Positions 11,512-22,566 of a DNA stretch of 64,000 nt are shown piece by piece. This DNA comes from Setomelanomma holmii. Its lineage: Eukaryota > Ascomycota > Dothideomycetes > Pleosporales > Phaeosphaeriaceae. The stretch lies in NCBI GenBank assembly GCA_010015745.1, contig ML978205.1, forward strand, positions 62,001 to 126,000, written 5' to 3'. How positions within the stretch are numbered: the first letter of the stretch is position 1; the number at the start of each line of letters is the position of its first letter. The notes under the pieces were generated by a model that saw only the letters and a program-made list of their open reading frames with translations, was not told where the DNA came from and ran no database searches. The position numbers and the translations under genes were made by a program.

Positions 11512-12300
11512 ATGCTGGCCTCATATTCTTCCGTTCCCGCGACAGACTCGCAAATGTACAGGATAGGGAACATCAGCCCGTTACGATCAAGACAGCCGCT
11601 TCAACACGAAAGACACGCATCAGAACAGATCCTACGACCACGTCCGATCAGTATTGCCGCACAACCGCCGACGATGCAGCACACTAAACGTAGCTCCATC
11701 TATGTTTCCGATGCATCTATCCTGCTTCAACACAAGAACCCGATCTTATCGCCCGTATCACCGAATGATGCAGTATTATCGACCGGCAGCGACACCCCTA
11801 GCTTCGTCGATCATTACTCGAGCTTAGAGCTGGAATCGAATGCCTCGATAGACGAAGTGCGAGCTGCCTTTCGCCGGCTCAGGGGTCTATACTTCACAAC
11901 AGACGCAGTCAAGTACCGGGCAGCGCAAGCAGCTTTCGACGTACTAGCCAACCCCGCTGCACGACAAGACTACGACATGATCTACCGCTCGCGACCCGCG
12001 CCGAACAACGCAAGCCTAGGTGACGTCTTGGAGTCAAAACATGGGCGGAAGGACAGTGCACATAGCGAGAATCGCCCAATCCCTGTCGTGGAAGAAGAAG
12101 AGGAAGAAGCAGGCAGCCCAGACCCCAACTGGGCATTGAAGCGTCATAGACGGCTGTATGAGCCAGTCATTGGTACGCAGCCATACCAAAGCTTCATACC
12201 CATTCTTCACGACTACACCGGTAGGGAGCGACATCCGGTGCTGAAGAGCCGACGGCCAGTTTATATTGGCGAAGCAGCGATCAATGCGCGGCCGAACTAG
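11512..12300 (+). CDS. J-like (degenerate DnaJ-type) domain protein
   Basis: A single exon of 262 aa. A frame opens earlier at 11386, but its extra residues are translated from the pyrimidine-rich leader, so the ATG at 11512 (MLASYSSVPATD) is preferred. Residues 100-160 resemble a J domain: YSSLELESNASIDEVRAAFR for helices I and II, and YRAAQAAFDVLANPAARQDY for helices III and IV. The central His-Pro-Asp that stimulates Hsp70 is absent; the sequence there is GLYFTTDAVKY. A protein like this is not expected to activate Hsp70 in the normal way. The rest is polar, with an acidic run near residue 200. It is transcribed divergently from POP1. The function is unknown. Confidence 0.7.
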   Translation: MLASYSSVPATDSQMYRIGNISPLRSRQPLQHERHASEQILRPRPISIAAQPPTMQHTKRSSIYVSDASILLQHKNPILSPVSPNDAVLSTGSDTPSFVDHYSSLELESNASIDEVRAAFRRLRGLYFTTDAVKYRAAQAAFDVLANPAARQDYDMIYRSRPAPNNASLGDVLESKHGRKDSAHSENRPIPVVEEEEEEAGSPDPNWALKRHRRLYEPVIGTQPYQSFIPILHDYTGRERHPVLKSRRPVYIGEAAINARPN

Positions 12301-13412
12301 ATGGTCGAGGATAGCCGGGAATATTCACTAATGTCTTCAATGATGCTATATACGGCAGATCTCTTTTCTGCTCGATATCAAGCGTGGGGTTTCAATCTGA
12401 TTAGCGATCATATCAATATGTAGCAATGCACCTTTGGTGCCTTTTCAATATATACGATCATACCGAACTACTTTTACCAGTGAAAACCACATCCATCAAA
12501 TTGGAAACCTATGACATCCACGTAGTGGCACGGAAGCCGAGGAAAAAGAAGGAGCTTAGCTGCAGTGAGCAAGAATATGAATGGAAACTTTTGCATTCCT
12601 TTGTCGGCGGGTACTGCATCCTCGATGTGAATTACTGTCTCTGCGACCCTGGACTACCTCATCGACCAACTCGACTCGTCTGACAAGCAAGACAGCTTGT
12701 TTTGCGCTCTCGAGGGAATTTGCGATGGTTCCATGGTACTAGAAGCATACTAATATTGGGCCTGCGTCGGAATGGCATGGCACCTTGCTACACGCCACAA
12801 TTCCGCAGCACAGCTCAGCTCTCTCGTATCGGACGGCTGCGGCTGCGCTCGACGCCTCCACCGCCTCTTCTCCCAATCACCCGACAACCTGACCCGCCAA
12901 ACCTAAGCACTTGATGACGCACGCACGATGCGCATGCATCAGCATCGCCAATTCCTGTCTAATGTCACTCGGTGAGCGGTAGCGCTAGGGAAGGCGCAGC
13001 CATCAGCACGATCCTGGCACGGGAGATCAGCTCGTCAAAAGCTTGGTCCGATGCACCCCAGAACCGCCTCCAGTCCGGTAAGCATTGGAAAACTCGGAGC
13101 TGTGTGCTGCTGCTCTATGGTGACTGTTGCAGTGACCTGCGAGCAGCATACTATTCGCGGACACGAGAGGTGGTATGGCGAGGGACTGGTAGGGCTGTGG
13201 CCGCTGTGCCCAAGCATGCTGATGAAGACGAGGATAGCTTGAGGTCAGCCATAAGAAATGGAGACAATTGTATAAAGCAACACGATGACCATGAAGAAGA
13301 AAATCATCACAACAGTAGCCAAATACATCTCTACAACAATCATCCATACTTTTTACTCATCTACACCACATTTATTCTACCATCAAACCATCAAACCCCA
13401 ACCACTACCAAA
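12301..13412. other. Intergenic; promoter of the secreted But2-like protein
   Basis: No supported gene. A frame open from 12972 runs into the secreted protein, but it has no family features and reads through the TATA box, so I treat it as untranslated leader and promoter. Confidence 0.6.
13271..13276 (+). promoter_or_regulatory. TATA box of the secreted But2-like gene
   Basis: TATAAA lies 142 bp before the ATG at 13413. The stretch between is CA-rich, with repeated CAACA, CATC and ACCA words, typical of a highly expressed fungal 5' leader. Confidence 0.5.
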
Positions 13413-13895
13413 ATGCACTCCATCGCCCTCACATCCGCCCTCCTGAGCACCGCTCTCCTCACCTGCGCCGCCCCAACCTTGAACAGCAGAGCCTGCTCAG
13501 TCGCCTACCCGCGCTCCATCGGCTTCCCCATCAATTACTCCATCTCCCAAGAAGCCGGTGGTCTTAACCCACACCCCAATGCGCTCGGCTTCGACAACAT
13601 CCCTTCCGGCTCCTACGGATGTCAACTCGAAGCCAACTTCCCCGCGAACTACCCAATCACCTCATCAGGCTCCAGCCAGCTCAACATATTCGCGACAGGT
13701 GATGGCGCGGATACGCTGTTTGGCACGGTCACATTACAGAGCAGCCCTGTTGCGCCGACTCGATTCGTGGTGAATAGTGCGGTATGTAAGAGCAGCATGC
13801 AGTTTAGGCTGGAGATTGCGAGCGAGACGGAGGCGGGTAGTGTGGCTTTTGCGGATACGAAAGATGCTGGGTTTACTATGACGTATAATTGCTAG
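13413..13895 (+). CDS. Small secreted protein, But2-like
   Basis: 160 aa. Residues 1-19 (MHSIALTSALLSTALLTCAA) form a clear signal peptide. The mature part has four Cys (in RACSV, GCQLE, AVCKS and the terminal YNC) and the pattern YGCQLEANFPANYPITSSGS with FATGDGADTLFGTVTLQSS. This resembles the But2 C-terminal domain family (PF09792), a beta-rich domain common among small secreted or cell-wall proteins of ascomycetes; its biochemical role is not established. The ATG context (CAAAATGC) and the TATA box upstream support this start. A secreted, Cys-paired protein of this size could be an effector candidate, but nothing in the sequence shows that. Confidence 0.75.
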   Translation: MHSIALTSALLSTALLTCAAPTLNSRACSVAYPRSIGFPINYSISQEAGGLNPHPNALGFDNIPSGSYGCQLEANFPANYPITSSGSSQLNIFATGDGADTLFGTVTLQSSPVAPTRFVVNSAVCKSSMQFRLEIASETEAGSVAFADTKDAGFTMTYNC

Positions 13896-14378
13896 ATGTT
13901 GTACAGCGCATATAGAGGATGGAGTGGGGTTTCGAAGCATTGCTTGGAGTATTGGATGCCTTGGTTTTGCTGATCTTTTGTATGTATAGACGTTCCTTCG
14001 ATGTATTGTATATAGCGCGCATCTGATAGCATTAATTGAAATTCGCGAATCGACTATCATGGTTTCCGAACTCACCTGTGTGCTCCTCGTTCCTCCATGT
14101 GGAAGTGTCTCAAACGAAGACTGACGGCTTAGTCCAATGGATGTAGAATATTGCGGATGGAGGCCGGCCTATTGAGAGTGAGAGCTCAGCACTAGGAGAG
14201 ATGGTCGGCATGCTGTTATCACTACGCGAAGTGGGGCGCGGTGAATGTAGTTAAAATGCATTCTCTGGGATGATATGAGCGAAGCCGAAAGCTCTGCGCG
14301 AGCTCTTCAAGAACAAGCACCGACAGCACTCACGAACGCCAACACAACCTCAAGCAACGTCTCCTATCGACATCTTGC
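13896..14378. other. Intergenic between convergent genes
   Basis: The 3' flanks of the secreted protein and of the Cry-DASH gene. No gene or repeat seen. Confidence 0.6.
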
Positions 14379-16561
14379 CTACCCACTCGAGGTCACAATG
14401 ATCGGCCCATCTTCATGCCGCGGCGCCTTGTCCTCGGTTCCGACTCTTTTAAAGTCCCGGCTCCCTCTGCCCCGTCCGCTGGCTCGCCAATGTCCACCAC
14501 CGCCAGCTCCTCCGCGTTTCGACCGCCCATCCGGCGGCCCTTTCCGGCCGACTGAAAACTGTATCCGTGTCAATGGTTGCTCAACCCATTCGATGCCCTT
14601 CAACCTTAGATTGCTCTTCTCCCAGTCGCTCAGTTTCCATGCCTGGTATAACAGCATCAATCGTTGTTGATCGACCTCTTCTCGCCCAGGCCCAATGTTG
14701 CGCGTCAACTTCACATCTCTTAGCTCCGGCACCCAGGCTTTTATGTATTCGCCCTTTCCGTCGTAGTCCAGGGCTTGCTTGACTGGATTGAAAACTCGAC
14801 CTTGTCGCGGATCATTGCCAACGCCCGCGACGTACTGCCAATTTCCCCAATTACTGGCGATGTCGTAATCCGTGAGCAGAAACTCGTACCACTCTGCGCC
14901 AATGCGCCAATCGATATCGAGATGCGAAGTCAGGAACGAAGCGACATTTTGCCGTGCGCGATTGGACGTGTAGCCGGTAAGGAAAATTTCTCGATTTGAT
15001 GCATCGATCAGACCGACGCCGGTGCATCCAGATCTGAAGCGCGTGAACGTCTCGAGAGTCGTTTTCGGATCATCGCCTGCGCCACCAGGTTTATCTAGTG
15101 TCCGCCATCTTTTCCTTGGGTTTGGTTGTTGGTCCCCACGACCCTTGGCGTGGGGTTGGATGCCGTATAGCGCAAACATTTTGTGGCCAAATTTGCGCAT
15201 GCACAGACGCATGTAGTCTCGCCACAACAACTCGAATCGAACGGCCGCTGTGCCCTCATTTTCGCCTTTGCCGTAGCCTTCCGCTCCTTCACCGGGCCCT
15301 ACCCCGTCTTCAAAATCGACCATTGCCCAGTGGACTTGTCGTGCGGTGATGTGGCCTTGCGCGAGGAAGGCAGACAGCTTTGTGCTGAAGTCCAGCCCCA
15401 GCATGCCGTTTCTAGTAGATTTGTATGTGCTCATCGCGCCAGTAGAGACGAGATGCTTGATCCTCTTCAGTCCATTGGATTCTCCACCGTTGAAAGGATG
15501 TGCTGATTGGACGTCTTTTGGCCATTGCGGCGGAGTCTTGAGACCATACGTCGAATCCTTCTGCAGTGGTGATAGAAGTGCCTTCAAAAGGCTTTCTTCA
15601 CTGGTGGTGATCTTGAATGGAGCCTTTTGTGGCGGTATATCTGGTGGTAACGGCGGGAGTGCTGTTGGTGTTGGTAGTGGGTTCCGAGGTCGATCTCGGA
15701 GTGGTTCTAGTGGTTTACGGTATGTGGTGTACACATTTGGAAGGTCAGAAATACTTTCATACGGGAGGTCGCGACTGTGCGCTATTAGCTTAACTTCCCG
15801 CCGGCTGCATATACTAGTTAAGTGAATGCGGGTGTAACGCACTCATCAATGTAGAACTTCTCATCCTCCCATACTTTGAATGCGACGTCGTGTTTCGCTG
15901 CCAGGTTTTTCAAGATTTTTTCGTCGTCCTTTTCTTCGGTTCCATCGTCGTCAGTCAACCACACTCCTGTGATCTGAGGTTGGCTGCCTCCTTTGCTGCC
16001 CTTTTCCGCGTAATACTCAAGGAATTCTCTGGCGACGTCCGCAATCGATCCGACCCGTATTTCCAGCCCGGACCCGCACTGCAGACCTTCCAATCTTGTT
16101 TTCAAGTCCCACACACCCTCGCCAATGAATTTTGCGCGATGAGGTCCAGTCCGCCATACTTTTGCAACTTGGCTACGTGCTTCGGGATACGGACTCCGAT
16201 CCGATGGAGAGGAGAGAAAACCAGAGGACTCGATCTGGTTCGAAGGGAAAACGTATACAGGCAGCAGATGCGTGAAGGGCGCACCGCCGTGTTCGGAGGT
16301 CAACGAGTCATCGCGACCTCGCCCATCGCCAGTTGGCGACGACTTTTGGCTCCTTGATCGTTTTAATTGTTGCGCAGCACAATGAAATACAGGATTATCG
16401 GAAAGACGAACGTCGCGACGCAGGATGTAAAGGATAATTCGCGGGCCGTTGGACATGTTCGAATGTGTCTTGCTTGACGCGTAGCTGCGGATCGAACAAC
16501 AGGAACAAAGGGACAAATTGCAGGTATTGCACAGAGGCCAAGAACTGCTGCGGCGCAACAT
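14379..16561 (-). CDS. cryD: Cryptochrome DASH / single-strand photolyase
   Basis: Two exons, 15843-16561 and 14379-15774, with a 68-nt intron (GTGCGT, AGCTAAT branch point, CGCACAG), give 704 aa. From the inner ATG at 16456 it is 669 aa. The antenna-binding Rossmann half begins ILYILRRDVRLSDNPVFHCA. The splice restores FYIDDRDLPYESISDLPNVY, a Cry-DASH segment. The FAD-binding half has CTGVGLIDASNREIFLTGYTSNR and ASNWGNWQYVAGVGNDPRQGR, the diagnostic Cry-DASH core. A Gly/Arg-rich tail near residue 670 (GGAGGGGHWRASGRGRGS) is common in fungal members. Cry-DASH proteins bind FAD and MTHF, repair CPD lesions in single-stranded DNA and affect light responses. The ATG at 16561 begins a Ser/Arg-rich, acid-free leader that ends IRSY-ASS, resembling a mitochondrial cleavage site. 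A further in-frame ATG lies at 16630. Confidence 0.92.
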
Positions 16562-16630
16562 CAAAAGGGTAAGTCGATCATATAGATCGCCAAACTGAAG
16601 ATCGCAAAAGCATTGCGGCGACACAGGCAC

Positions 16631-17500
16631 AAGAGAAGCTCAAGGCCTGTGAGACGTCATGACACGAAGGCGACAATGGAGCTATGTCTCGCCGAAACTT
16701 CTAGTGCACAAGGCCGCTGGGCACTAGAACAAGCCCCTAAGTCAAACATGTCATCTGTCAGCTATATCAGGCTGCCTTCACTTGGGCAGCTGCAGATGCT
16801 TGGGGGATTGAGGAGATCCGATTCAAGGATCGTGATAGCTCCTGCAGCATCGTGGACTAGGATATGACGTGTACCTCGCATGGACGGCGACCTCTGATTG
16901 GCTAGGAAACACTGCAGGGACGCAAGAAAGAACGAAGTTGAGACGGGCCGAAGAATGGTGGGAATTTGGTCGCGGCGATGGTCAACTGTCATGGAGGGCA
17001 GAGAGATCGCGAGCTAATATACCGATTGACCATGCCTATCGTAGTAAGGCGTACAGATAGATCTAGATCTCTTGGCGATTGAGATCGTGAATGACAAGGA
17101 ATGGGAATCGGCGCACCACGTGAGCTGATGCAAAACTGCCATGTGTCTCGCCAGATGACAGTGCAACTTGCCGGGAAAGATTGCAGCCGTTAAAAATGAT
17201 GGGTGGCCAACAGCTCTGCGTCAGAGTCCAAGTGTTTCTGATGGGCTCATGTCTCTTCTGTCGAATCGAGTTTCACAGGTCTCACCGACTCGCGAAACGA
17301 CGCTACTTTATTGGTTCGATCACTCCGTAACGCAGCTGGCAGCCGATCATCAGGCACCATGAAACCAGGGTCATCTAGTTCGTCTGGGGAAGCACGACAT
17401 TGGAAGGGTGACTGTTAAGTAATTTCTAATTGTATTTGATCAAGTTACCCGGAACAATAGTCAGATATTGCATGTCTTGCTTCAAGATCTAGCGAGCGCT
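16631..17500. other. Intergenic; 5' region of Cry-DASH
   Basis: No gene seen. It contains the promoter of the Cry-DASH gene and the 3' flank of the glutamate decarboxylase gene, both on the minus strand. Confidence 0.55.
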
Positions 17501-19190
17501 TCAGCAAACGGTACGGTGCACGCCGTCGCTCATAGGTCGCTGAGCATTGTGCTTATTCTTGTGCTCCAAGCCCTTGTTCGCGTGCGTCTTTTCTGTGCTC
17601 ACTGATGGCTGGAAAGCTGCGAGGTCGGCCGCATCGGTCTTCATTAGCTGTTCCGTTACGCTGCAGATGTCGGTTATCAGGCGATCAATCATGTCCAAGG
17701 ATAAGCTCTCGCGTACGACAACCCGCAGGATCTCGGTCTTGTCGACGATTGGTGGCAGCGGATAGTCTGCAGATGTCAGCCACAGCACGCCACAAAGGTT
17801 GTCGTCCCGTTTACTACTTACTTGGTATAATGTACTGCTTGGCACGAAGCAGATTTGAGACAGATTCTTGTTTTACGTGCGGGTAGTCTTTCTTGAACTC
17901 ATCGGTGAGACTGAAGGCAACGACAGGCAAACCGGCGTTGTAATCCGCACTCGTTTCACCCGCGTCGTACTGCACCTTGCCCTGCACGAACTTTGTGTCA
18001 CCCTTCTTTCGATGTATGTCGCTGACACATCGGTACCAGCCTGTATGCTCGAGAGCTCGGCTCAACAAACGTGCATTGGCCAATGCGTTCTCCATGATGC
18101 TGCGATAACCCTCGAACCCAAGGTGAATGAGGTTGTAGTATTGGGCGATGATCTGGGCGCCAGGGCGCGAGAAATTGAGAGTATATGACTCTTCCGTACC
18201 ACCGAGGTAGTGAAGCTCAAAGATAAGATGCTTTGGCAGGTAGCTCTCATCGCGCCAGATGATCCAACCTACACCGGCATACACGAGGCCAAATTTGTGG
18301 CCGCTGGTATTGATGGACTTGACACGAGGCAGCTCGAAGTTCCACTTTTGGCCACCTTTCGCGTGAGTGAACGGGGCGATGAATCCTCCTGACGCTGCAT
18401 CTACGTGGATCGGAATCGAGTGTCCTGTCTTCTTCTCGAAATCATCCAGGATATTCGAGATTTCCTCTACCGGCTCATAATGACCAGTATATGTGGATCC
18501 AAGAATCACAAATACTCCAATGGTATTCTCGTCGATGTTCTCTTTGACGAGTTTGGGATCAAGGCGATAAGAAGAGTCTTCGGAGACGGGCAGGATGCGA
18601 GCTTCCACCTCGAAGTATCGAGCAAACTTCTCAAGCGCAACCTGTGCATTTGCGCCCATGATGATGTTCGGCTTCGATGTGTCCTTGCTCTCGGCCATCC
18701 GCTTCTCCTGCCAGCGTCTCTTCATAGCAAGTCCTCCAAGATGGATCGCCTCGCTGGATCCTGTGGTCGCCGATCCGATGGCTTTCTCACCCTTTTGCGC
18801 ACCCCACATGTTCGCGATAATTGAGACGCAACGGGCATGCATATCCATCATTGCCGGATACTCATCCGCATCTGACATGTTCTTGGACAAATTCTCAATC
18901 ATGAGCTGCTCTGCCTCCTTCTCCATGTATGTACCCACGAACGAGGCCAAATTCAAGCTCGGTCGCCCATCAAGATCGAGCTCGTCTTTAAGCAGCTGAT
19001 GCACGACATCTGCCGGAGCACCATCGTGAGGTATCCTGAACTTTGACAACTCTGTGCCTGCAGAGTAGCGGCTTGAGTAGGGCGTGATGTGCGAAATGGT
19101 CTGGTTGCGACGTCCGGCTTTGTGCAGCGGGTGGTCGTGAAGAGTCTTGACGAGCTCGTCTGGGTCGACGTGTCTTGCGAGTCCTGCCAT
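17501..19190 (-). CDS. GAD: Glutamate decarboxylase (PLP-dependent)
   Basis: Exons 17822-19190 and 17501-17766, joined over a 55-nt intron (GTAAGT...CTGCAG), give 544 aa. Pyridoxal-phosphate group II decarboxylase features are clear: ATTGSSEAIHLGGLAMKRRW, then HVDAASGGFIAPF with the Asp that contacts the PLP ring, then SINTSGHKFGLVYAGVGW, in which the Lys forms the Schiff base. The C-terminus spliced from the last exon reads NYPLPPIVDKTEILRVVVRE, typical of fungal GAD, and ends in a polar tail rich in His and Lys. The enzyme turns L-glutamate into GABA and CO2 in the cytosol, feeding the GABA shunt and acid or oxidative stress tolerance; the shunt returns carbon as succinate. The gene is divergent from the fasciclin gene. 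Confidence 0.95.
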
Positions 19191-20259
19191 TTTGCTGGTC
19201 TACGTGAGGAGAAAGTCGTGGAATCAGTGTTCAAAGGTGGAGTCTGTGTGAGACAGAAAAGTGCGCACTTGATTTGAGGCTCGAATGAGGTACCACTTGT
19301 ACTATAAGGTGCGCGATTAATGTGGAATGACGCGTTCTTACGTCTCTTTCACGCGCCGACGCAAACGAACTGTGGAATGCCCACTGAAAAAAGCTTGACA
19401 AATGCTTGGAAAAGCTTGTTTGCCAGGGTGTAGACGGGTTCGTTGCTGGCCAACAGATGGGCAGCTACTGCAGGACCACTGTCCAGGCCCTGCACAAATG
19501 CCACGGATGCAGCTGCGTTGCGCAGTGAGTGGTGTCGCGAAACCCCACATTGTATTGATTCGGGAAGTACGGCGCAGTATGACGGCGTACCCAAAATTCT
19601 CGTTTGCGGGTTTTAGGAAAACAATGACGACAGGCGTCCAGCAGTATTCGCTTAGTCTGCAGGTTGAGTGTGGGGAAGCATGTGTCAGCTCCCGGGCTGC
19701 CCACGCGTACACGTGACCCATGCTCCACATGAATCCAAGTTTCGACAAAGACATTCAAACATCCCTCAGCTCAAAAGCTAAGCTCATTGGGATGGCAGTT
19801 GTTCTAACTTGTGAAGGTGTGTTAGCAGACCTCAAGTTGCTCATGTGTTCGCTACTCGGATCCAGAGTATCTTCCGTTGCAGGGTTGCGTCATCACTCCC
19901 CGCGACTCGCGAATCTGACAAGAACACCGCGCGTCCTCTTGGGAGCCTGTACGCGGCTTTGTTAGAGAGTTAAGAGGTACTGTGCTGCTTGTATTGCAGA
20001 TTCCCACTTGTTCTCGGACAGCCCTACTCAATTCCCTGGTCTTTACTGTCGTGTTCACAGAGATTATTGTGCTTTGCTTTCTTCGTCCGCCGTGTTGTCC
20101 GCGTATTCAAGAGTGACGTGATCAAGGCACCCGCGCCAACACCACCGCCACCCAATCGTGTTGTAATCGACTCGTCTTACCATCTAGCCGCTGGAATTTA
20201 CTCTTAACCTTTGCCTTCCTCCCTTGTTGAGCTGATTTTGCAATTGATCATCTTTCAAC
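19191..20259. promoter_or_regulatory. Divergent intergenic region GAD / fasciclin gene
   Basis: About 1.07 kb between two divergent starts. No gene supported; short frames on both strands lack family features. No clear TATA box on either side. Confidence 0.45.
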
Positions 20260-21731
20260 ATGCGTTTCTCACGCATTGTACCACTCCTGCCGCTGGCGAG
20301 CGCCCTAGTCATCACCGACACAGAGGTGTTCCAGAACATCGAAAAGTCCGGAAAGTCAATCATCGACAACGCTCAGAGCGTCCTCAATGATGCATTTGGC
20401 AAGGCCAATGATGCATACGGCAAAGTGAAAGACGAGGCCAAGGTCATCTACAGCAAGGTCCACGATGCGGGTTGCGATGTCGATGCATGGCTACAGGGTT
20501 CATCCTTTAACGACAACGACGTGGAGTTCGAAGAGGATCCCAATCATCCTCATCACCCGCCACCGCACGATGGGCCTCCACACCACGGACGACCTCCGAA
20601 GCATGGCCCTCCTCATCATGGCAAGCCACACCACCCGCCCCATGATCAGAAGCCCAATCAGACCGTGTATGAGGTAAAGAACTGTCACCTACATCACTCA
20701 AGCCATCGTACTGACACATAGCACAGCTCATCAGCAAGAGCAAGTATACCACAAAACTTGCAAAGTTTATTGACGAGTATGACGACCTTGTCAAGATCTT
20801 GAACGGCACCAAGGCCAACTACACGGTCTTCGCCCCCACCGACGAAGCCTTTGAGAAGATCCCAGAGCATGGCCGGAAGCCTTCAAAGGAAGTGCTCAAG
20901 AAGATTCTTTTGTACCATGTCAGCGACGACTTCTACCCAGCCGGCCGAGTCCTCCATAGCTACACCATTCCTACCCTTTACGAGCCCGAGAAGCTCCTCG
21001 GACACAAGCAGCGTCTTACTGTTCGTGTCACGCTGAAGGGTCCTGCGATCAACTTCTACGCCAAGCTTGTTGCCGTCAACATCTTTGCCACCAACGGTGT
21101 CATCCATGGCATCGACTCGATCCTTGTCCCACCGCCCAACGTTGCTCAAATCATTGATCTCCTGCCCGGCGAGTTCAGCACTCTCGAGCTCGGTCTCGGC
21201 AAGACTGGTCTCTTCGACAAGATCAACAGCACCGAATACCCGCATGAGGGCGGAACTTTCTTCGCTCCATCGAATTTTGCATTCCAGAAGCTCGGCCCAC
21301 GCATTAATGCGTTCTTGTTTAGTAAGTACGGCGAGAAGTACCTCAAGGCTCTGCTTGAGTACCACATTGTTGTCAACCAGACCCTCTACTCTGATGCCTT
21401 CTACGACGCCACCAGCGATGAGAGTGAGGACATCACTGCGCGTCCGCCTTACTACCACTACGACTTGCCTACTACACTGAAGGGTAAGTACCTTGCTGTC
21501 GACGTTGCTCGCTACGGACCATTTGTCACCATCCGCATCAATGGCTTCTCAAGAGTCACGGTCCATGACGGTGTTGCCAGCGATGGTGTCATTCAGGTTG
21601 TGTCGGATGTCTTGATCCCACCGAAGAACGCTGCTAGCGGTGAGCAGGCTTTCTGGAAGGGTGAGGAGATGACCGTTGAAGATCTCAAGGAGCGTCTTCA
21701 GCCATTCGTCGATGAGAACATCGAGTTGTAG
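20260..21731 (+). CDS. Secreted protein with two fasciclin (FAS1) domains and a His/Pro-rich linker
   Basis: Exons 20260-20673 and 20727-21731, with a 53-nt intron, give 472 aa. Residues 1-16 (MRFSRIVPLLPLASAL) are a signal peptide. Residues 25-75 form an Ala/Lys/Asp-rich helix. Residues 90-135 are a linker made almost only of His, Pro, Gly, Lys and Asp (HHPPPHDGPPHHG). The splice restores TVYELISKSKYTTKLAKFID, the start of FAS1 domain 1, which contains NYTVFAPTDEAFEKIP. Domain 2 has GGTFFAPSNFAFQKLGPRIN and VLIPPK near its end. FAS1 domains mediate cell adhesion and matrix contacts at the cell surface or vacuole. No GPI signal is seen at the C-terminus, so the protein is probably soluble or wall-bound. 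The His-rich linker could bind metal ions. Confidence 0.93.
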
Positions 21732-22566
21732 GAGGCAAAAGAGGAGCAGGTCTGCCTGAGGCACATATCGGCGGTACGAAGTTGTATAGTCTGAGGAGAG
21801 GGGCCACTACTATCAAGAGGCATTGTACGATCTTTGTGACTTAATTGCAGACAATACTTTAAATAGTGAGGCCAGCACCTCGAAATCTCATTCATGTCCC
21901 ACATGCACTACAAGTTGACTCGCAAGTCATTGATCATTATCCAACACACGGTCATGGACTTGTGGAGGTTTGTACCACCAATTCCCACTCGTTCCTCGTC
22001 GTGTGTTCCCTACTAGCCCCAAAAGTTCGTCCTGACTGCGACTAGTCGTGTCTTGCGTGCCTGCTCAGTCCAACAAACTACCCATTCAACAATGAGCATT
22101 TGGCTCGTCCCTGGCTCGTGTCAAACCTTGGAATGCTGCACTTCCGGCACCTCTGCAGCTATAGAGCCAACTTTCGACGTGCGTACTGAAGCTTGGCATG
22201 CAGAACCAAGGTCCATAGTTGCTTCGATGTCCAAGCTGACTGGCCCATGCCAGCAGATCCCGCAAGAACTCGCAACTACTTTGCGCAAGTACCGACGACG
22301 CCACAATGCTAGAAGACGCCCAGGTCATGGACCGTGGCCATGAGGTGAAGCCCCGTGGCCATGAGGTGAAGCCCCGTGGCCATGAGGTGAAGCCCCGTGG
22401 CCATGAGGTGAAGCCCCGTGACAACACGTATGCCCGCAGAAACTCAAGTGGTCGGCATGTCGCGTTTCTGATCCTGGAAAGCCCCTGGAAGCTCCAATGA
22501 CCTTTCACAAAGCCTAATAGTGCTTGTTTATGTAGTCGATCATCTTGTTGCGCTGCGAAGGTGTGC
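21732..22566. other. Intergenic between convergent genes, with a tandem repeat
   Basis: Lies between the 3' ends of the fasciclin gene and the HET gene. Apart from the 21-bp repeat listed separately, no gene is supported. Confidence 0.6.
22332..22415. repeat. Perfect 21-bp tandem repeat, four copies
   Basis: The unit starts CCGTGGCCATGAGGTGAAG and is repeated four times without a mismatch; a partial fifth copy (CCCGTG) follows. The unit length is a multiple of three, so a frame stays open on both strands: RGHEVKP repeats on plus and SWPRGFT repeats on minus. The perfect identity implies recent expansion. It lies about 150 bp past the stop codon of the HET gene. Confidence 0.95.

Noticed and set aside
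12972..13412. N-terminal extension of the secreted protein frame
   Set aside because: It reads through a TATA box and the CA-rich leader and would bury the signal peptide inside the protein.
20799..21731. A separate gene starting at 20799
   Set aside because: That start codon would be TTG; splicing from 20673 to 20727 gives a complete fasciclin domain with a signal peptide.
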